Below are positions 1-9,300 of a stretch of 12,593 nucleotides of DNA, one piece after another (position 1 is the first letter of the stretch; each line of letters starts with the position of its first letter). The notes below the pieces were generated by a model. The model saw nothing but the letters and a program-made list of their open reading frames with translations, was not told the origin of the DNA and did no database searches. This stretch comes from Gammaproteobacteria bacterium (GTDB taxonomy: Bacteria; Pseudomonadota; Gammaproteobacteria; Pseudomonadales; Pseudohongiellaceae): the NCBI GenBank assembly GCA_003514305.1, contig DORE01000198.1, forward strand, positions 1 through 12,593. Reading direction: 5' to 3'. The position numbers and the translations under genes were made by a program.

Positions 1-14
1 AAGTGGCAGATAAA

Positions 15-19
15 AAGGA
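15..19 (+). promoter_or_regulatory. Ribosome binding site choosing the MoxR start
   Basis: AAGGA within an A-rich run, seven bases before the ATG at 27. It favours that ATG over the GTG at 3, for which no upstream sequence is available to judge. Confidence 0.55.
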
Positions 20-26
20 CGACACC

Positions 27-1055
27 ATGGCCGAACAAGAGCAAGCACTGGAGATTGAAAATCAGGATGATATTGCCCTGGTAAAACGCATGCAGGATGG
101 CCGCGATCAGATCGTCGCTGAAATAAAAAAAGTTATAGTAGGTCAGGAAGAGATCATCGACGAGTTGCTTATAGCCTTGTTTGCAGGAGGCCATGTGCTG
201 GTCACAGGGGTGCCGGGGCTGGCTAAAACGTTGCTTATCAAGACAGTGGCAGACATTCTTCAGGTCGACTTCAGCCGCATTCAGTTTACCCCGGATCTAA
301 TGCCTGCCGATGTCGTTGGTTCTGAGGTTGTGGAAGAGTCCGACGGTCGTCGCCAGCTCAAGTTTGTGAAAGGACCGATCTTCACTAATATTCTATTGGC
401 TGATGAAATCAATAGGACACCGCCAAAGACTCAGTCGGCATTGCTTGAAGCGATGGAGGAACGTCAGGTCACTGCGGCAGGCGTGACCCATCCCATGTCG
501 AAACCGTTTTTCGTGCTCGCCACCCAGAACCCAATTGAACTTGAAGGAACTTACCCGTTGCCCGAAGCCCAACTTGACCGATTCATGTTTAAGATCGAGC
601 TGGGTTACCTATCGGAAGAAGACGAGGTGGCTGTCGTCAGTCGAACTACTCAGCAACACGATCGCGCGCTTTCACATCCCCTCAGTGGTGAAGATATTCT
701 TGATTTTCAGCGCATCGCTCGTCAGGTGCCTGCCGCTGAAGCAGTGATCAAGTATGCGGTGCGTCTGACACATGCATCCCGGCCACAAAGTGAGTCTGCA
801 CCAGAGTTTGTCAAGGATTGGGTTAGCTGGGGTGCTGGCATTCGAGCTTCACAGAATCTGATTCTGGCAGGTAAGGTTCGCGCGCTACTACTGGGTCGCT
901 ATAACGTTTCTTTCAGTGATGTGAGAGCCCTGGCGCTTTCCGTTTTCAGACACCGTATTTTGCTGAATTTTCATGCTGAGGCGGAGCGGGTAACGACGGA
1001 TGAGGTCACCAGACGGTTGCTTGAAGCAGTTCCTGCGCCGAGCTCAGAAATTTGA
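27..1055 (+). CDS. MoxR-family AAA+ ATPase
   Basis: A MoxR-type AAA+ ATPase, thought to act as an ATP-driven chaperone on partner proteins with von Willebrand factor A domains. Numbered from the ATG at 27 (342 residues), it shows Walker A GVPGLAKT (61-68), Walker B ILLADEINR with D126/E127, a sensor-1 asparagine in VLATQNP (N168), and the family signature EAQLDRF (180-186) with an arginine-finger-type R185. A helical lid domain fills the C-terminal third. The frame is also open upstream with a GTG at 3, and could continue beyond the window edge. I prefer ATG 27 because AAGGA lies at 15-19, seven bases before it. The length is normal for the family. It is first in a same-strand run with the DUF58 and BatA-like genes (35-bp and 15-bp gaps), the usual partners of MoxR. 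The family call is secure; the cellular substrate is unknown. Confidence 0.93.
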   Translation: MAEQEQALEIENQDDIALVKRMQDGRDQIVAEIKKVIVGQEEIIDELLIALFAGGHVLVTGVPGLAKTLLIKTVADILQVDFSRIQFTPDLMPADVVGSEVVEESDGRRQLKFVKGPIFTNILLADEINRTPPKTQSALLEAMEERQVTAAGVTHPMSKPFFVLATQNPIELEGTYPLPEAQLDRFMFKIELGYLSEEDEVAVVSRTTQQHDRALSHPLSGEDILDFQRIARQVPAAEAVIKYAVRLTHASRPQSESAPEFVKDWVSWGAGIRASQNLILAGKVRALLLGRYNVSFSDVRALALSVFRHRILLNFHAEAERVTTDEVTRRLLEAVPAPSSEI

Positions 1056-1090
1056 ATCGACTCGCATAAACCTATCTCATCGGAAGCAAC

Positions 1091-1984
1091 ATGGCAGAGA
1101 CAATCAACTTTCTAGATCCTAATGTGCTGTCGGGACTCGATAATCTTGAATTACGGGCCAGGGTTGTCGTAGAGGGCTTTCTATCTGGGCTCCACAAGAG
1201 CCCAAACCGAGGATTCAGCGTAGAGTTTAACGATTACCGTCATTATCAACGCGGCGACGACATGCGCCACGTAGACTGGAAGCTCTACGCCAGAAGCGAT
1301 AAGTTTTACATCAAGCAATACGAAGACGAAACCAACGTTCGATGCGTGATCCTGCTCGATACCAGTGCATCGATGGCCTATAGCTCTGGCGGAATGAGCA
1401 AACTAAGCTATGGTGTGACCCTGGCTTCTGCTCTGTCCTATTTTATTATGAAACAGCGGGATGCCGTTGGTCTGATCACGTTTGATGACGAAGTCAGAGA
1501 GTACATTCCTGCTAAAACTAGACAGCCACACCTGCTACGAATTCTGCGTACACTGTCGCAGGTAAAATCAGGCAAGAAAACAGACACAGTTAAACCGCTG
1601 ACTGACCTTGCAGCTTCACTCCATAAGAAGAGTATTGTGATACTAATTACAGATATGCTGGATGATGAAAAACAGGTGATTAACACCTTGCGAAATATTC
1701 GAGGGATGGGTAACGACGTCATTACTTTCCAGGTGATGGATGATGCTGAGCTAAAGTTCCCATTCCAGGAAGCATCTGAATTTATTGATATGGAAGAAGA
1801 CGAGTCCTACACCACGTCACCGGCTGCGATTCGGCAGACTTATCTGGATAACCTTAATGAATTTCTTTCTTATTGTCGTAAGAAGTGTCAAAGCAATGGC
1901 GTAGATTATTGTTTGTTGAATACCGCTGAGCCGTTGGACGAAGCGTTATCTTCATACATGTCAAAGCGCGCTAAAAGCTTCTAG
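1091..1984 (+). CDS. DUF58 domain protein with VWA-type MIDAS site
   Basis: A DUF58 family protein of 297 residues, the standard partner encoded next to MoxR ATPases. The DUF58 signature is visible at residues 49-80: a YRHYQRGDDMR stretch, then VDWK, the AR pair and an acidic QYEDE. A VWA-like fold follows: VILLDTSASM (86-95) gives the MIDAS pattern DxSxS with D90, S92 and S94, and LITDM contributes D188. No signal peptide or membrane helix is seen, so it is probably cytoplasmic or membrane-associated through the BatA-like protein. The ATG at 1091 has CGGAAG at 1081-1086 as a modest ribosome site. It lies 35 bp after the MoxR gene and 15 bp before the next, so co-transcription is very likely. 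The metal site looks intact. The biological role of the system (stress tolerance, envelope or complex assembly in various bacteria) cannot be read from sequence. Confidence 0.92.
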   Translation: MAETINFLDPNVLSGLDNLELRARVVVEGFLSGLHKSPNRGFSVEFNDYRHYQRGDDMRHVDWKLYARSDKFYIKQYEDETNVRCVILLDTSASMAYSSGGMSKLSYGVTLASALSYFIMKQRDAVGLITFDDEVREYIPAKTRQPHLLRILRTLSQVKSGKKTDTVKPLTDLAASLHKKSIVILITDMLDDEKQVINTLRNIRGMGNDVITFQVMDDAELKFPFQEASEFIDMEEDESYTTSPAAIRQTYLDNLNEFLSYCRKKCQSNGVDYCLLNTAEPLDEALSSYMSKRAKSF

Positions 1985-1999
1985 GATAGTTAGCGGAAT

Positions 2000-4021
2000 A
2001 TGGTTTTTCTTACACCAATCATCTTATTTGGTTTGCTAGCAGCTCTCATCCCAATTGCGATTCATCTCATTCGCCGAGAAAAGCCGCCTAAAGTTGCGTT
2101 CAGCACCATACGTTTTTTGAAAAAAACCTCCAAAAAACTGGTGCTCTTCCAGAATCTCCAGCAGCTGACTCTGCTTTTGCTACGAGTCGCTGCCATCGTA
2201 CTGCTGGTCATCGCATTCGCCAGGCCACTTTTCAACCAGTCTGTTGCACGCTTGCTCGATGCAGACCCTCAGTCGGCGGTCATTTTGCTGGACATGTCGA
2301 TGAGTATGCGCTGGCGGGAAAATTTTGAACAGGCGAAAACTGAGGCGTTTGCGGTTCTGGATAGATTATCCGGTGGTGACGAAGTAGGCCTGGTTGCATT
2401 TGCGAGCGCACCGGAAGTGGTGAGGGAATTAGACACAGAGGGGGGGCGCATGAGAGAGCTCATTGAAGGACTTGATGAGCCCGGATATGGCAGCACGCAA
2501 TATTTTCCGAATCTGCGCCTGGCAGACCAAATGCTTGAGGGCTCACGCTATGAAAACAGAGCGATATATCTGATTTCTGACTTTCAAGAAGTAGGTATGC
2601 GAGGGCAGATGGAGTCGTGGAAATTGGCTCCCGGAGTTGCGCTATACCTAATTGATGTAGGATCGGCTGACAGCGAAAACCTCGTGCTCACTGATGTTAG
2701 GTCTCCCGAGCAACTGCTTGAGGACTCTGCTGGACAAGAAATTTTGGCAAGAGTTCGCTCTACCGGTTCGCGGTACCTTGAGCGTGGAGAGGTCAGTCTG
2801 AGCCTAAACGGACAAATTGTCGATCGCAAATCGGTCGACCTTTCTGATCGCTCAGAGCAGGTTGTGACCTTTCCAGTAGATTTTGATGCTGAGGGTGACT
2901 ATGCCGGTGAAATTCGACTAACCGGAGATGAATTTCCAGATGATAATTCCTACTACTTCACCGTTGACGTCCTTCCTAAGATTAATGTTTTGCTGGTCAA
3001 CGGCGAAGCGTCTGAAAATTGGTTTGATGATGAGGGGCACTGGTTTGGACTGGCAGTAAGCAGCACTGAATCTTCTCCGTTTTCGCTTAAGACTGTAGGT
3101 CCTGCGGAGCTCAGTGGGGCAGCGTTACGTCAAAGCGATGTTTTGGTCATGCTCAATGTTGGTGAACTCAGCAGATCCCAGTCATCCGCATTGAGTGAAT
3201 ATGTCGTCAACGGTGGCAGCCTGCTGATTGCGCCAGGTGACAGGGTTAAAGAAGCGGCATTCAACCAGCGCCTGGGAGAGATCAGCCCGGCAAGACTCGA
3301 GCAAGTAGGCTTGCTTGATCGCGATGACTACTTGGTTATTGCAGACTATGATCGCCGTCATCCAATTATGCGTCCTTTGGGCAGCGACTGGTCGGCACGC
3401 TTTCAAGGGCATTGGCGCTTAACGCCTCGCGAAGATGCCAATGTGCTGATGCAGTTCGATACCACTGAAGCGGCTTTGTTAGAAAGGGACGTGGGCAAAG
3501 GCAAGGTTTTACTGTTTGCCTCTAGCTTCGATCTTGAGTGGAATAATTTGGCCCTACAAGGCCAGTTTCTACCCTTTGTTCATGAAACACTGCGCTACCT
3601 GGCACGGTCGGAGGTTATCCGAAGCGCCTATGAGATCGGAGACAACATCAATCTTGATCAGTTTATGTCGGACGCTGAAGTTTCTGTTCAGGATTCTGAC
3701 GGACGCTCTGTGCTGTTGGAAACAATTAACTTACAGCGAGCGACGTCGCCTGGCCTGTTTACTGCAACTTCAGGTACCGCGGTTAGAAGATATGCGGTCA
3801 ATATCTCGCCCGAGGAGAGCAACTTTACGCGACTTGCGACATCGACGCTCTATGATGCGGTAGTCAATCCTGATACCAATCCGCTGCAATCCAGGGAAGC
3901 TCAGACTGCTCAGTTGATTGAGGAACTAGAGGAGCCTCAGCGACTATGGTGGTGGATTTTGATACTCATAATGATTTTGCTGCTTGTGGAAGTTATGGTT
4001 GCTAACCGGACTTATCGCTGA
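2000..4021 (+). CDS. BatA-type membrane protein with VWA domain
   Basis: A 673-residue inner-membrane protein. Its N-terminus (FLTPIILFGLLAALIPIAIHL, helix about 4-22) and a second helix (about 55-75, followed by FARPLF) form the BatA or aerotolerance N-terminal module. Next comes a VWA domain with an intact MIDAS: VILLDMSMSM gives D98, S100 and S102, with a threonine near 166 and D194 in LISDF. A beta-rich region follows, then a class I glutamine-amidotransferase-like fold from about residue 328 (NVLLVNGE, later VNGGSLLIAPGD) without a recognisable catalytic cysteine. The C-terminus is one helix (about 649-667) with the short tail ANRTYR. The start fits the family because the first helix begins at once. 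The ribosome site is weak: AGGA lies too far upstream and GGA too close. It is the last gene of the MoxR operon. Its likely role is a membrane-tethered VWA partner of the ATPase, inferred from family and context. Confidence 0.88.
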   Translation: MVFLTPIILFGLLAALIPIAIHLIRREKPPKVAFSTIRFLKKTSKKLVLFQNLQQLTLLLLRVAAIVLLVIAFARPLFNQSVARLLDADPQSAVILLDMSMSMRWRENFEQAKTEAFAVLDRLSGGDEVGLVAFASAPEVVRELDTEGGRMRELIEGLDEPGYGSTQYFPNLRLADQMLEGSRYENRAIYLISDFQEVGMRGQMESWKLAPGVALYLIDVGSADSENLVLTDVRSPEQLLEDSAGQEILARVRSTGSRYLERGEVSLSLNGQIVDRKSVDLSDRSEQVVTFPVDFDAEGDYAGEIRLTGDEFPDDNSYYFTVDVLPKINVLLVNGEASENWFDDEGHWFGLAVSSTESSPFSLKTVGPAELSGAALRQSDVLVMLNVGELSRSQSSALSEYVVNGGSLLIAPGDRVKEAAFNQRLGEISPARLEQVGLLDRDDYLVIADYDRRHPIMRPLGSDWSARFQGHWRLTPREDANVLMQFDTTEAALLERDVGKGKVLLFASSFDLEWNNLALQGQFLPFVHETLRYLARSEVIRSAYEIGDNINLDQFMSDAEVSVQDSDGRSVLLETINLQRATSPGLFTATSGTAVRRYAVNISPEESNFTRLATSTLYDAVVNPDTNPLQSREAQTAQLIEELEEPQRLWWWILILIMILLLVEVMVANRTYR

Positions 4022-4084
4022 TTCCTCGAACACTCATATTTCGCACCCTTACCCGGCTTTAAGTCTGGTTTCGTAAAGATTTGG

Positions 4085-4104
4085 CGGGTGAAGCCCGATT
4101 TTTT
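4085..4104 (+). terminator. Weak intrinsic terminator after the MoxR operon
   Basis: A four-pair GC stem (CGGG at 4085-4088 with CCCG at 4094-4097, five-base loop) is followed at once by ATTTTTT (4098-4104). It lies 63 bp after the BatA-like stop codon. A larger fold is possible, with CACCC (4044-4048) pairing to GGGTG (4086-4090). The stem is short, so termination would be partial at best. Confidence 0.4.
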
Positions 4105-4318
4105 ATCGCTGTCGTGGAATAGGCTTTTAAATATGACATTCCTGTTGGTAATGAGAAGCATATGAATTATTTTCAGTTGCTGAATTTATAATGTTTATTT
4201 TGAGACCTTGTAACCTTTCTGTCATGAAACTTAAGTTATTTAAAAAGTCACAAAAAATAGATGTTTATCAACATGAACGATAGGCCTTGTGTTGAAGCCC
4301 TGTTGTCATGTCCAATAA
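4105..4318. other. AT-rich spacer with possible promoter signals
   Basis: No gene is seen here. A perfect TATAAT lies at 4187-4192 on the plus strand, just after a small inverted repeat TTCAG-N3-CTGAA (4172-4184), but no good -35 box sits 16-18 bases upstream. Further on, three units spaced exactly 11 bases apart (TTGTAAC 4208, CTGTCAT 4219, CTTAAGT 4230) resemble a degenerate PhoB box; only the middle unit is a full match. An ATG at 4261 opens a 34-codon frame to TAA 4363-4365 with no recognisable product. Both signals are suggestive only, and would point at the broken gene downstream. Confidence 0.3.
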
Positions 4319-4971
4319 ATTCGGTTGGAAAACAGTCAGAAACCCTGCTCCGTCACCAATGTTAAAGAGCTCGTGCATAGCGTGTTGTTGCTGAATGTAA
4401 GCGAATTGGCTGCGGCTGGTTAGCGAGCGATAGCTAGGGCTCTATCTGAGCGCGGTGTGCCAGGCAGTATCTCTCTGGGCGCTACTCCAAATCATTCAAG
4501 CGTAAATTCCATCAGCATATATGATTCGCATGCCGTAATGACGCTAGCACAGAGATTTCAGGAAGAGGGGATCATGAGTTTGCTTCTCATTCACTCGGTT
4601 AGGCCTAGCAAATTTAAAGATTTTTGAACGGTCTTTACCACCAACCGCTGATACCAATTGTCGAGCGCATGATCCTCAGCGAAGTGGCTTAAGTTCATTG
4701 CGAGGCTGCCAATAATCAATATGACCTCCTAGAGCACCTTTATCGGAGGCAATATGAAATCGATTATGAGGGACTTGAATCAGGTCTGAAAGAAATGTCG
4801 CCCTGGCGTGTCAATGCCTTTAATCCGAATATTGACGGTACGCGAAAACAGCACTTTGAGCAGGCTCGTAAAATCTTTTTGGTTCGGTTCAAGATCGCAG
4901 AAAACACTCTTGCGGAACCGGATCCTAAATTTGTCTTTTACCATGAATCAATCCGGCTAACCGAAACCTAA
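4319..4971 (+). pseudogene. Decayed protein gene, family not recognised
   Basis: No intact gene is present, but the plus strand reads like protein across broken frames. One frame is open from 4319 to 4624, interrupted only by TAG at 4421-4423; it includes RALSERGVPGSISLGATP and later QRFQEEGIMSLLLIHS. It ends at TGA 4625-4627, where the next frame continues from about 4618 with NGLYHQPLIPIVERM up to TAA 4690-4692. The same frame is then open for 92 codons (4693-4968), including HLYRRQYEIDYEGLESGLKE, then MSPWRVNAFNPNIDG and KIFLVRFKIAENTL, ending at TAA 4969-4971. Two in-frame stops plus one frame change in about 650 bp fit a single decayed gene of roughly 200 residues or more. I cannot name the family. 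The last 92-codon segment could alternatively be a small gene with an ATG at 4795. Chance open frames are possible, hence the modest confidence. Confidence 0.4.
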
Positions 4972-5091
4972 CTCTCTTTCATGTCAGAGCGTCAAATTGA
5001 CCATGCTCTTCATTGGCAGAGGGCTGCACAATATGGCTTGGTGCGACTGTTGACTAATCTGCACATCTTCGGAACGGCAGCCTGTCCTTTC
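4972..5091. other. Spacer between decayed gene and CNNM gene
   Basis: There is no supported gene. In the frame of the decayed gene, an ATG at 4981 (MSERQIDHALHWQRAAQYGL and on) stays open into the antisense of the CNNM 3' end, stopping at TGA 5113-5115. It could be a further remnant or chance. No convincing terminator for the minus-strand operon is visible here. Confidence 0.25.
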
Positions 5092-6210
5092 TTAAGGGGC
5101 TTTCACACTTTCTGGTGATCTTTCTTCTTCATTCTTGGGAATGATGCCCAGTCGCTTTGCCCGCCGCTCCCAGTTGCTTCGTGCGAGCGCCTGCATGTCT
5201 GTTTCATTGTCTGATTCATCCACAATCTCGAGACCAAGCAGTGTTTCTATGATGTCTTCCATCGTGACGATACCCTCCATGCCGCCAAATTCGTCCACTA
5301 CTAGAGCCATATGCTCTTTTTTAATGAGAAAAGTATCCAGCAGATCCGGTATCGGAACTGTTCTATGGACAACAACGATTTCTCGGCGTAGCGCCTTAAG
5401 AGGCGTGTGGTCCTGTGTTTCGGCAAGCTTCAGCAGAATGTCATCACGCAGCACGTAGCCGGTGATATTGTCGTTTTTTTCTCGGTATACCGGAATGCGT
5501 GAATGTGGAAGATTTGCGTTAGCGTTCTGGAATTCACGCACAGTAAGCTCCTCGCCGGCGGTGTTGACCACGATTCGAGGCGTCATAACGTCTTTTACCA
5601 GCACCTTGGAAAAGCGCAACAGGTTATAAATTATTGTTTGCTCGCTTTCTTCGAGTATCCCGCTCTCGGTGCCCAGTCTCGCCATTGCCAGAAAGTCTGT
5701 ACGACTTAGTACTGGTTTGTCCTTATCTTTTTTCAAGTGGCGGGTGATGTACTGACTTGTCCAAACCAGCGGTGCCAGACCGAATAGCATAATTTTCAAA
5801 GATGCGATCGTAAACGGGGTCAAGATCTCCCAATTGTTGGCGCCTATAGTTTTTGGAATAACCTCTGAGAAGATCAATATCGCCAAAGTCATTAAACCAG
5901 CTATCAAGGCTTCAAGGCTGATTATTGAAACGCCCGCTATCACAAGCACAGACTCGCCAAAAACAATTGCAGCCTGTGAACCAACGCCAATTGCTCCGAC
6001 TGTATGTGCGATGGTATTCAGGGTGAGAATGGCTGCGAGCGGGCGGTCTATGTCCTCTTTAAAATGCACTAAATCATTGGCAATGCTTGTACCCCTTTGC
6101 TCCTGGATTCCGACATAAGCCGGAGTGATGCTCAGAAGCACGGCTTCTAAGATAGAGCAGAGGAAAGAGAAGAGAATGCTTGCGAGAAAAAAGCCGACTA
6201 GAAGTCCCAT
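5092..6210 (-). CDS. CNNM (DUF21) / CBS-pair membrane protein, CorC-HlyC related
   Basis: A 372-residue inner-membrane protein of the CNNM/CorC superfamily, linked in characterised members to magnesium or other cation transport. The N-terminal DUF21 module has about four helices (2-25, 57-78, 86-115, 130-152). It carries the conserved SILEA (19-23) in helix one, NTIAHT (65-70) and SEVIPKT (115-121). A linker with ESGILEESE (182-190) leads into VMTPR (208-212), opening a tandem CBS pair (about 208-262 and 272-328) that ends in DEFGGMEGIVTMEDIIETLLG. Only about 45 residues follow, acidic then charged, so the C-terminal CorC/HlyC domain of longer relatives is absent. The ATG at 6210 begins directly with the first helix; its ribosome site is poor. 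It lies 106 bp after the RND gene on the same strand with no terminator or clear promoter between, so read-through from the pump operon is plausible. The transported ion is not determinable. Confidence 0.9.
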   Translation of the reverse strand: MGLLVGFFLASILFSFLCSILEAVLLSITPAYVGIQEQRGTSIANDLVHFKEDIDRPLAAILTLNTIAHTVGAIGVGSQAAIVFGESVLVIAGVSIISLEALIAGLMTLAILIFSEVIPKTIGANNWEILTPFTIASLKIMLFGLAPLVWTSQYITRHLKKDKDKPVLSRTDFLAMARLGTESGILEESEQTIIYNLLRFSKVLVKDVMTPRIVVNTAGEELTVREFQNANANLPHSRIPVYREKNDNITGYVLRDDILLKLAETQDHTPLKALRREIVVVHRTVPIPDLLDTFLIKKEHMALVVDEFGGMEGIVTMEDIIETLLGLEIVDESDNETDMQALARSNWERRAKRLGIIPKNEEERSPESVKAP

Positions 6211-6316
6211 GAGTCTGTTTTAGTTGCAACTATTCCAAAGATTCTGTCATGAAAGTCATTGCCGTGCTACCTAAAGCGACATCTGTTTATGCCGGAATTA
6301 AGCACTGTTGTGATTC

Positions 6317-9300
6317 TCAGGGAGCGAGCTGTGCTCGTGGAGGAGACGGTACTCTCGGCTTGCGCTTTATTATGTCTCTAAGCCTCTGTGGTAGCGCCAG
6401 CATCGCCGGAGTCACAATCAAAGTCAGAATCGTCGCAAAGGAAAGTCCGAAAACAATGGCTGAAGCGAGGCTCACCCATTGGGAGGTAATTGGACCACCG
6501 ACCTCGACCTCCGCACCAATAAGGTCTACCGATACTCCCATCGCGAGCGGTAACAGGCCAAAGCCTGTCGTAAATGTAGTGAGAAATACCGGCCGCAGTC
6601 GCTGAATGCCAGTCTGAATGATAATTTTCCGTAGCTCCCAGTCTGGGTGCTCGTGCCGCAGGACATTGAAGGTATCAATTAGCACGATGTTGTTATTCAC
6701 AATAATGCCGGACAAGGCCACAATCCCAATACCAGTCAAAATAACTGAAAACGTCTGGCCCGTGGTTAACAAGCCGAGTAGTACGCCAGCGGTTGAGAGT
6801 AACACTGAAGACAGAATTAACAGCGCCTGATAGTAGCTGTTGAATTGTGTGACCAGAAGAATCGCCATCAGCGCCATGGCCAACGAGAACGCCTGCACGA
6901 GAAATGCGGCGGATTGCTCTTGTTCTTCATTGGCGCCGCGAAACTCATAAAAAACGCCATTGACCGGTGGGTTATCGGTCAGCCAGGCTGATATCTCCCT
7001 TAGTTTATTGTCAGCAACGACACCAGGTGCAGGATTTGCTCTGACATAGACAACCCGTGCACCATCGACGCGTTGAATCGAGCTTACTTTAGGCTTGGCC
7101 TCGCGTGAGACAAAACTGCTGATCGGCACTGGCCCGTTAATCGTGCTGATGCGAATCGACTCCATCTGGTCAAGGCCTCGATACTGGGCAGGATAGCGAA
7201 CTCGGATGTCGACCTCTTCTTCACTGTCATCCGGGCGATAGTCTCCCATGAAGATTCCGTTTGTCATTAACTGAATAGCAGTACCTATTTCAGCCATGTT
7301 TGCTCCAAGCATTGCAGCCTGAGCGCGGTCCACGATGAATTCCCACTCAATGCCGGGGATAGGCGCGGTATCATCAATATCAATTAATTGGTCCCCTAGT
7401 TCTATTTCCATGAAATTTCGAATGCGATTAGCTTCAACGAACAGCAGATCGAGGTCATCGCCTGATAGTTCGATTTGAATTTCTTTGCCAACGGGTGGGC
7501 CGTTTTCTACGGTGACTACTTCAGCCCTGACTCCTGGCATATTTGAGATTGCCGCGCGATAGCGATTTTCTACCTCAAAGCCGTCGATCGTGGGGCGAAC
7601 TCGACGGTCAGTCATTTCCACGAAAATGCTGCCAATCAGATCGGGGGCAGCCTGCTGATCACCGCCCATTTGTGCGCCGGCACCGGATTGTGTAACGATT
7701 CCTTTTATGTGACCCACGCCACGAATTCGAGCCTCTACATCTAGCAAGAGGTCACGTACTTCAGTCGGTGAAAAGTTTCCGCGCGCGAAGACCTGTATCT
7801 GGGTCTGGCTTGGCTCTACGCCAGTGAAGAACTCAACGCCTTTGCCATAACGACTGTATGCAGTAACGATGGTGATCAGCATGAGAACGCTCAGGACGAA
7901 TACGGCAACTGGCATACGTACTGCTATGTCCAATATCCGGGCGTAAATGGCAGTAATGCCGCGCATGTTACCCGTATCGCCAGACTCGAGGTTCCGTGGT
8001 TCGAAATCGTTGGCCTCGCTTGCAGTACCGGAGCGTCCCATTAGAGCGCCGATGGTTGGTGCAAAGAGTAGCGCATAGAACAATGAGCCGATTAGCACTG
8101 CAAAAACGGTGATAGGTAAATAGCTCATGAACTGTCCCGCAACGCCGGGCCAGAACATGATCGGTAAAAATGCGGCAAGTGTGGTGGCTGTTGATGCCAG
8201 AATTGGCCAGAACATGCGATTTACTGCCAAACGATATGCTTCAAGACTCTCTCTACCCTCTGCCATCTTGCGGTCTGCATACTCCACCATAACAATGGCG
8301 CCGTCGATGAGCATGCCAAGGCCGAGCAGAAGGCCGAAAATCACCATAAAATTGTAAGTAAAACCCAGTAGGCTGATGATAATAAAGGCGAATAGAAAAG
8401 AAAAAGGCACTGCCAGGGTCACAAGCAAGCCTGAGCGGATTCCCACTGAGGCAATCACAACGATTAGCACCAGAATCATTGCAGTGGCCATATTGCCCTG
8501 CAAGCCCATGTTCTGTTCGATGACCAAAGGGGCTGTGTTATTGATGTAAGACACTGAGACTGCGGGTGGAAGCGATGGGCGAATATTAGAGACTACCTGA
8601 TCAACTTCTGACATCGCTTCAACCAGGTTGGCACCATTCCGCTTCATGACATTGAGTGATATGGATGAAGACCCGTTGGCAAACGCATATCGCGTCGCGT
8701 CTTTGAAGGTTCGTCTAACTTCTGCAATATCGGACACAGTCAGCACGCCGTCTGCGGTTGATGCGAGTGGCAGGTCAAACAGATCGTTCGCGTTTTCTAT
8801 GAGGCCGGGCACCTTGACCGAAAAACTCCCTTGGCCAGTGTCGACTTGTCCGGCAGGTATCAGGCGATTGTTGCTGGTCACAGTCTGAACTATTGCCGAA
8901 TTTGGAATGCCGTAGGTTTCTAGTTTGGCCGGATCAATCACTGCTTCCAGTAGCTCTTCCCGGTTACCTACCATTGTAGCTTCGAGTATTTGCGGTAAGA
9001 TTTCGATTTCCCGCTGAAGCTCTTCTGCAATGCGCAGCAGCGTCCTCTCCGGCACACCTTTGCCTCCGATCGCGATCTGCACAATTGGCAGTTCCGCAGC
9101 GGATACCTCAGTGATTATCGGCTCTTCAGTATTTTGCGGGAATCTGGCCTTGGCTCGGTTGATTGCCTCTCGCACATCGGCCAGCGCCGTCGAAGACTCG
9201 AAGTCGATGTCGAACTCGGTGATCACGGTCGCTGCATTCTCGCTTGAGAAAGAGCTGATTTGGGTGATCCCGTCGAGTGTTTTTAATTCCAGTTCAGCCG

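Noticed and set aside
2440..2446. Run of seven G in the BatA-like gene (also seven A at 2120-2126), possible slippage or phase-variation site
   Set aside because: The reading frame is continuous and both flanks encode expected BatA/VWA sequence; runs of seven are common.
4429..4446. GATAG-N8-CTATC inverted repeat
   Set aside because: Five pairs only and inside the decayed gene; expected by chance at this length.
4745..4789. GGAGG followed by ATG at 4754, opening an 11-codon frame
   Set aside because: Closes at once and overlaps the longer protein-like frame; the purine run is likely chance.
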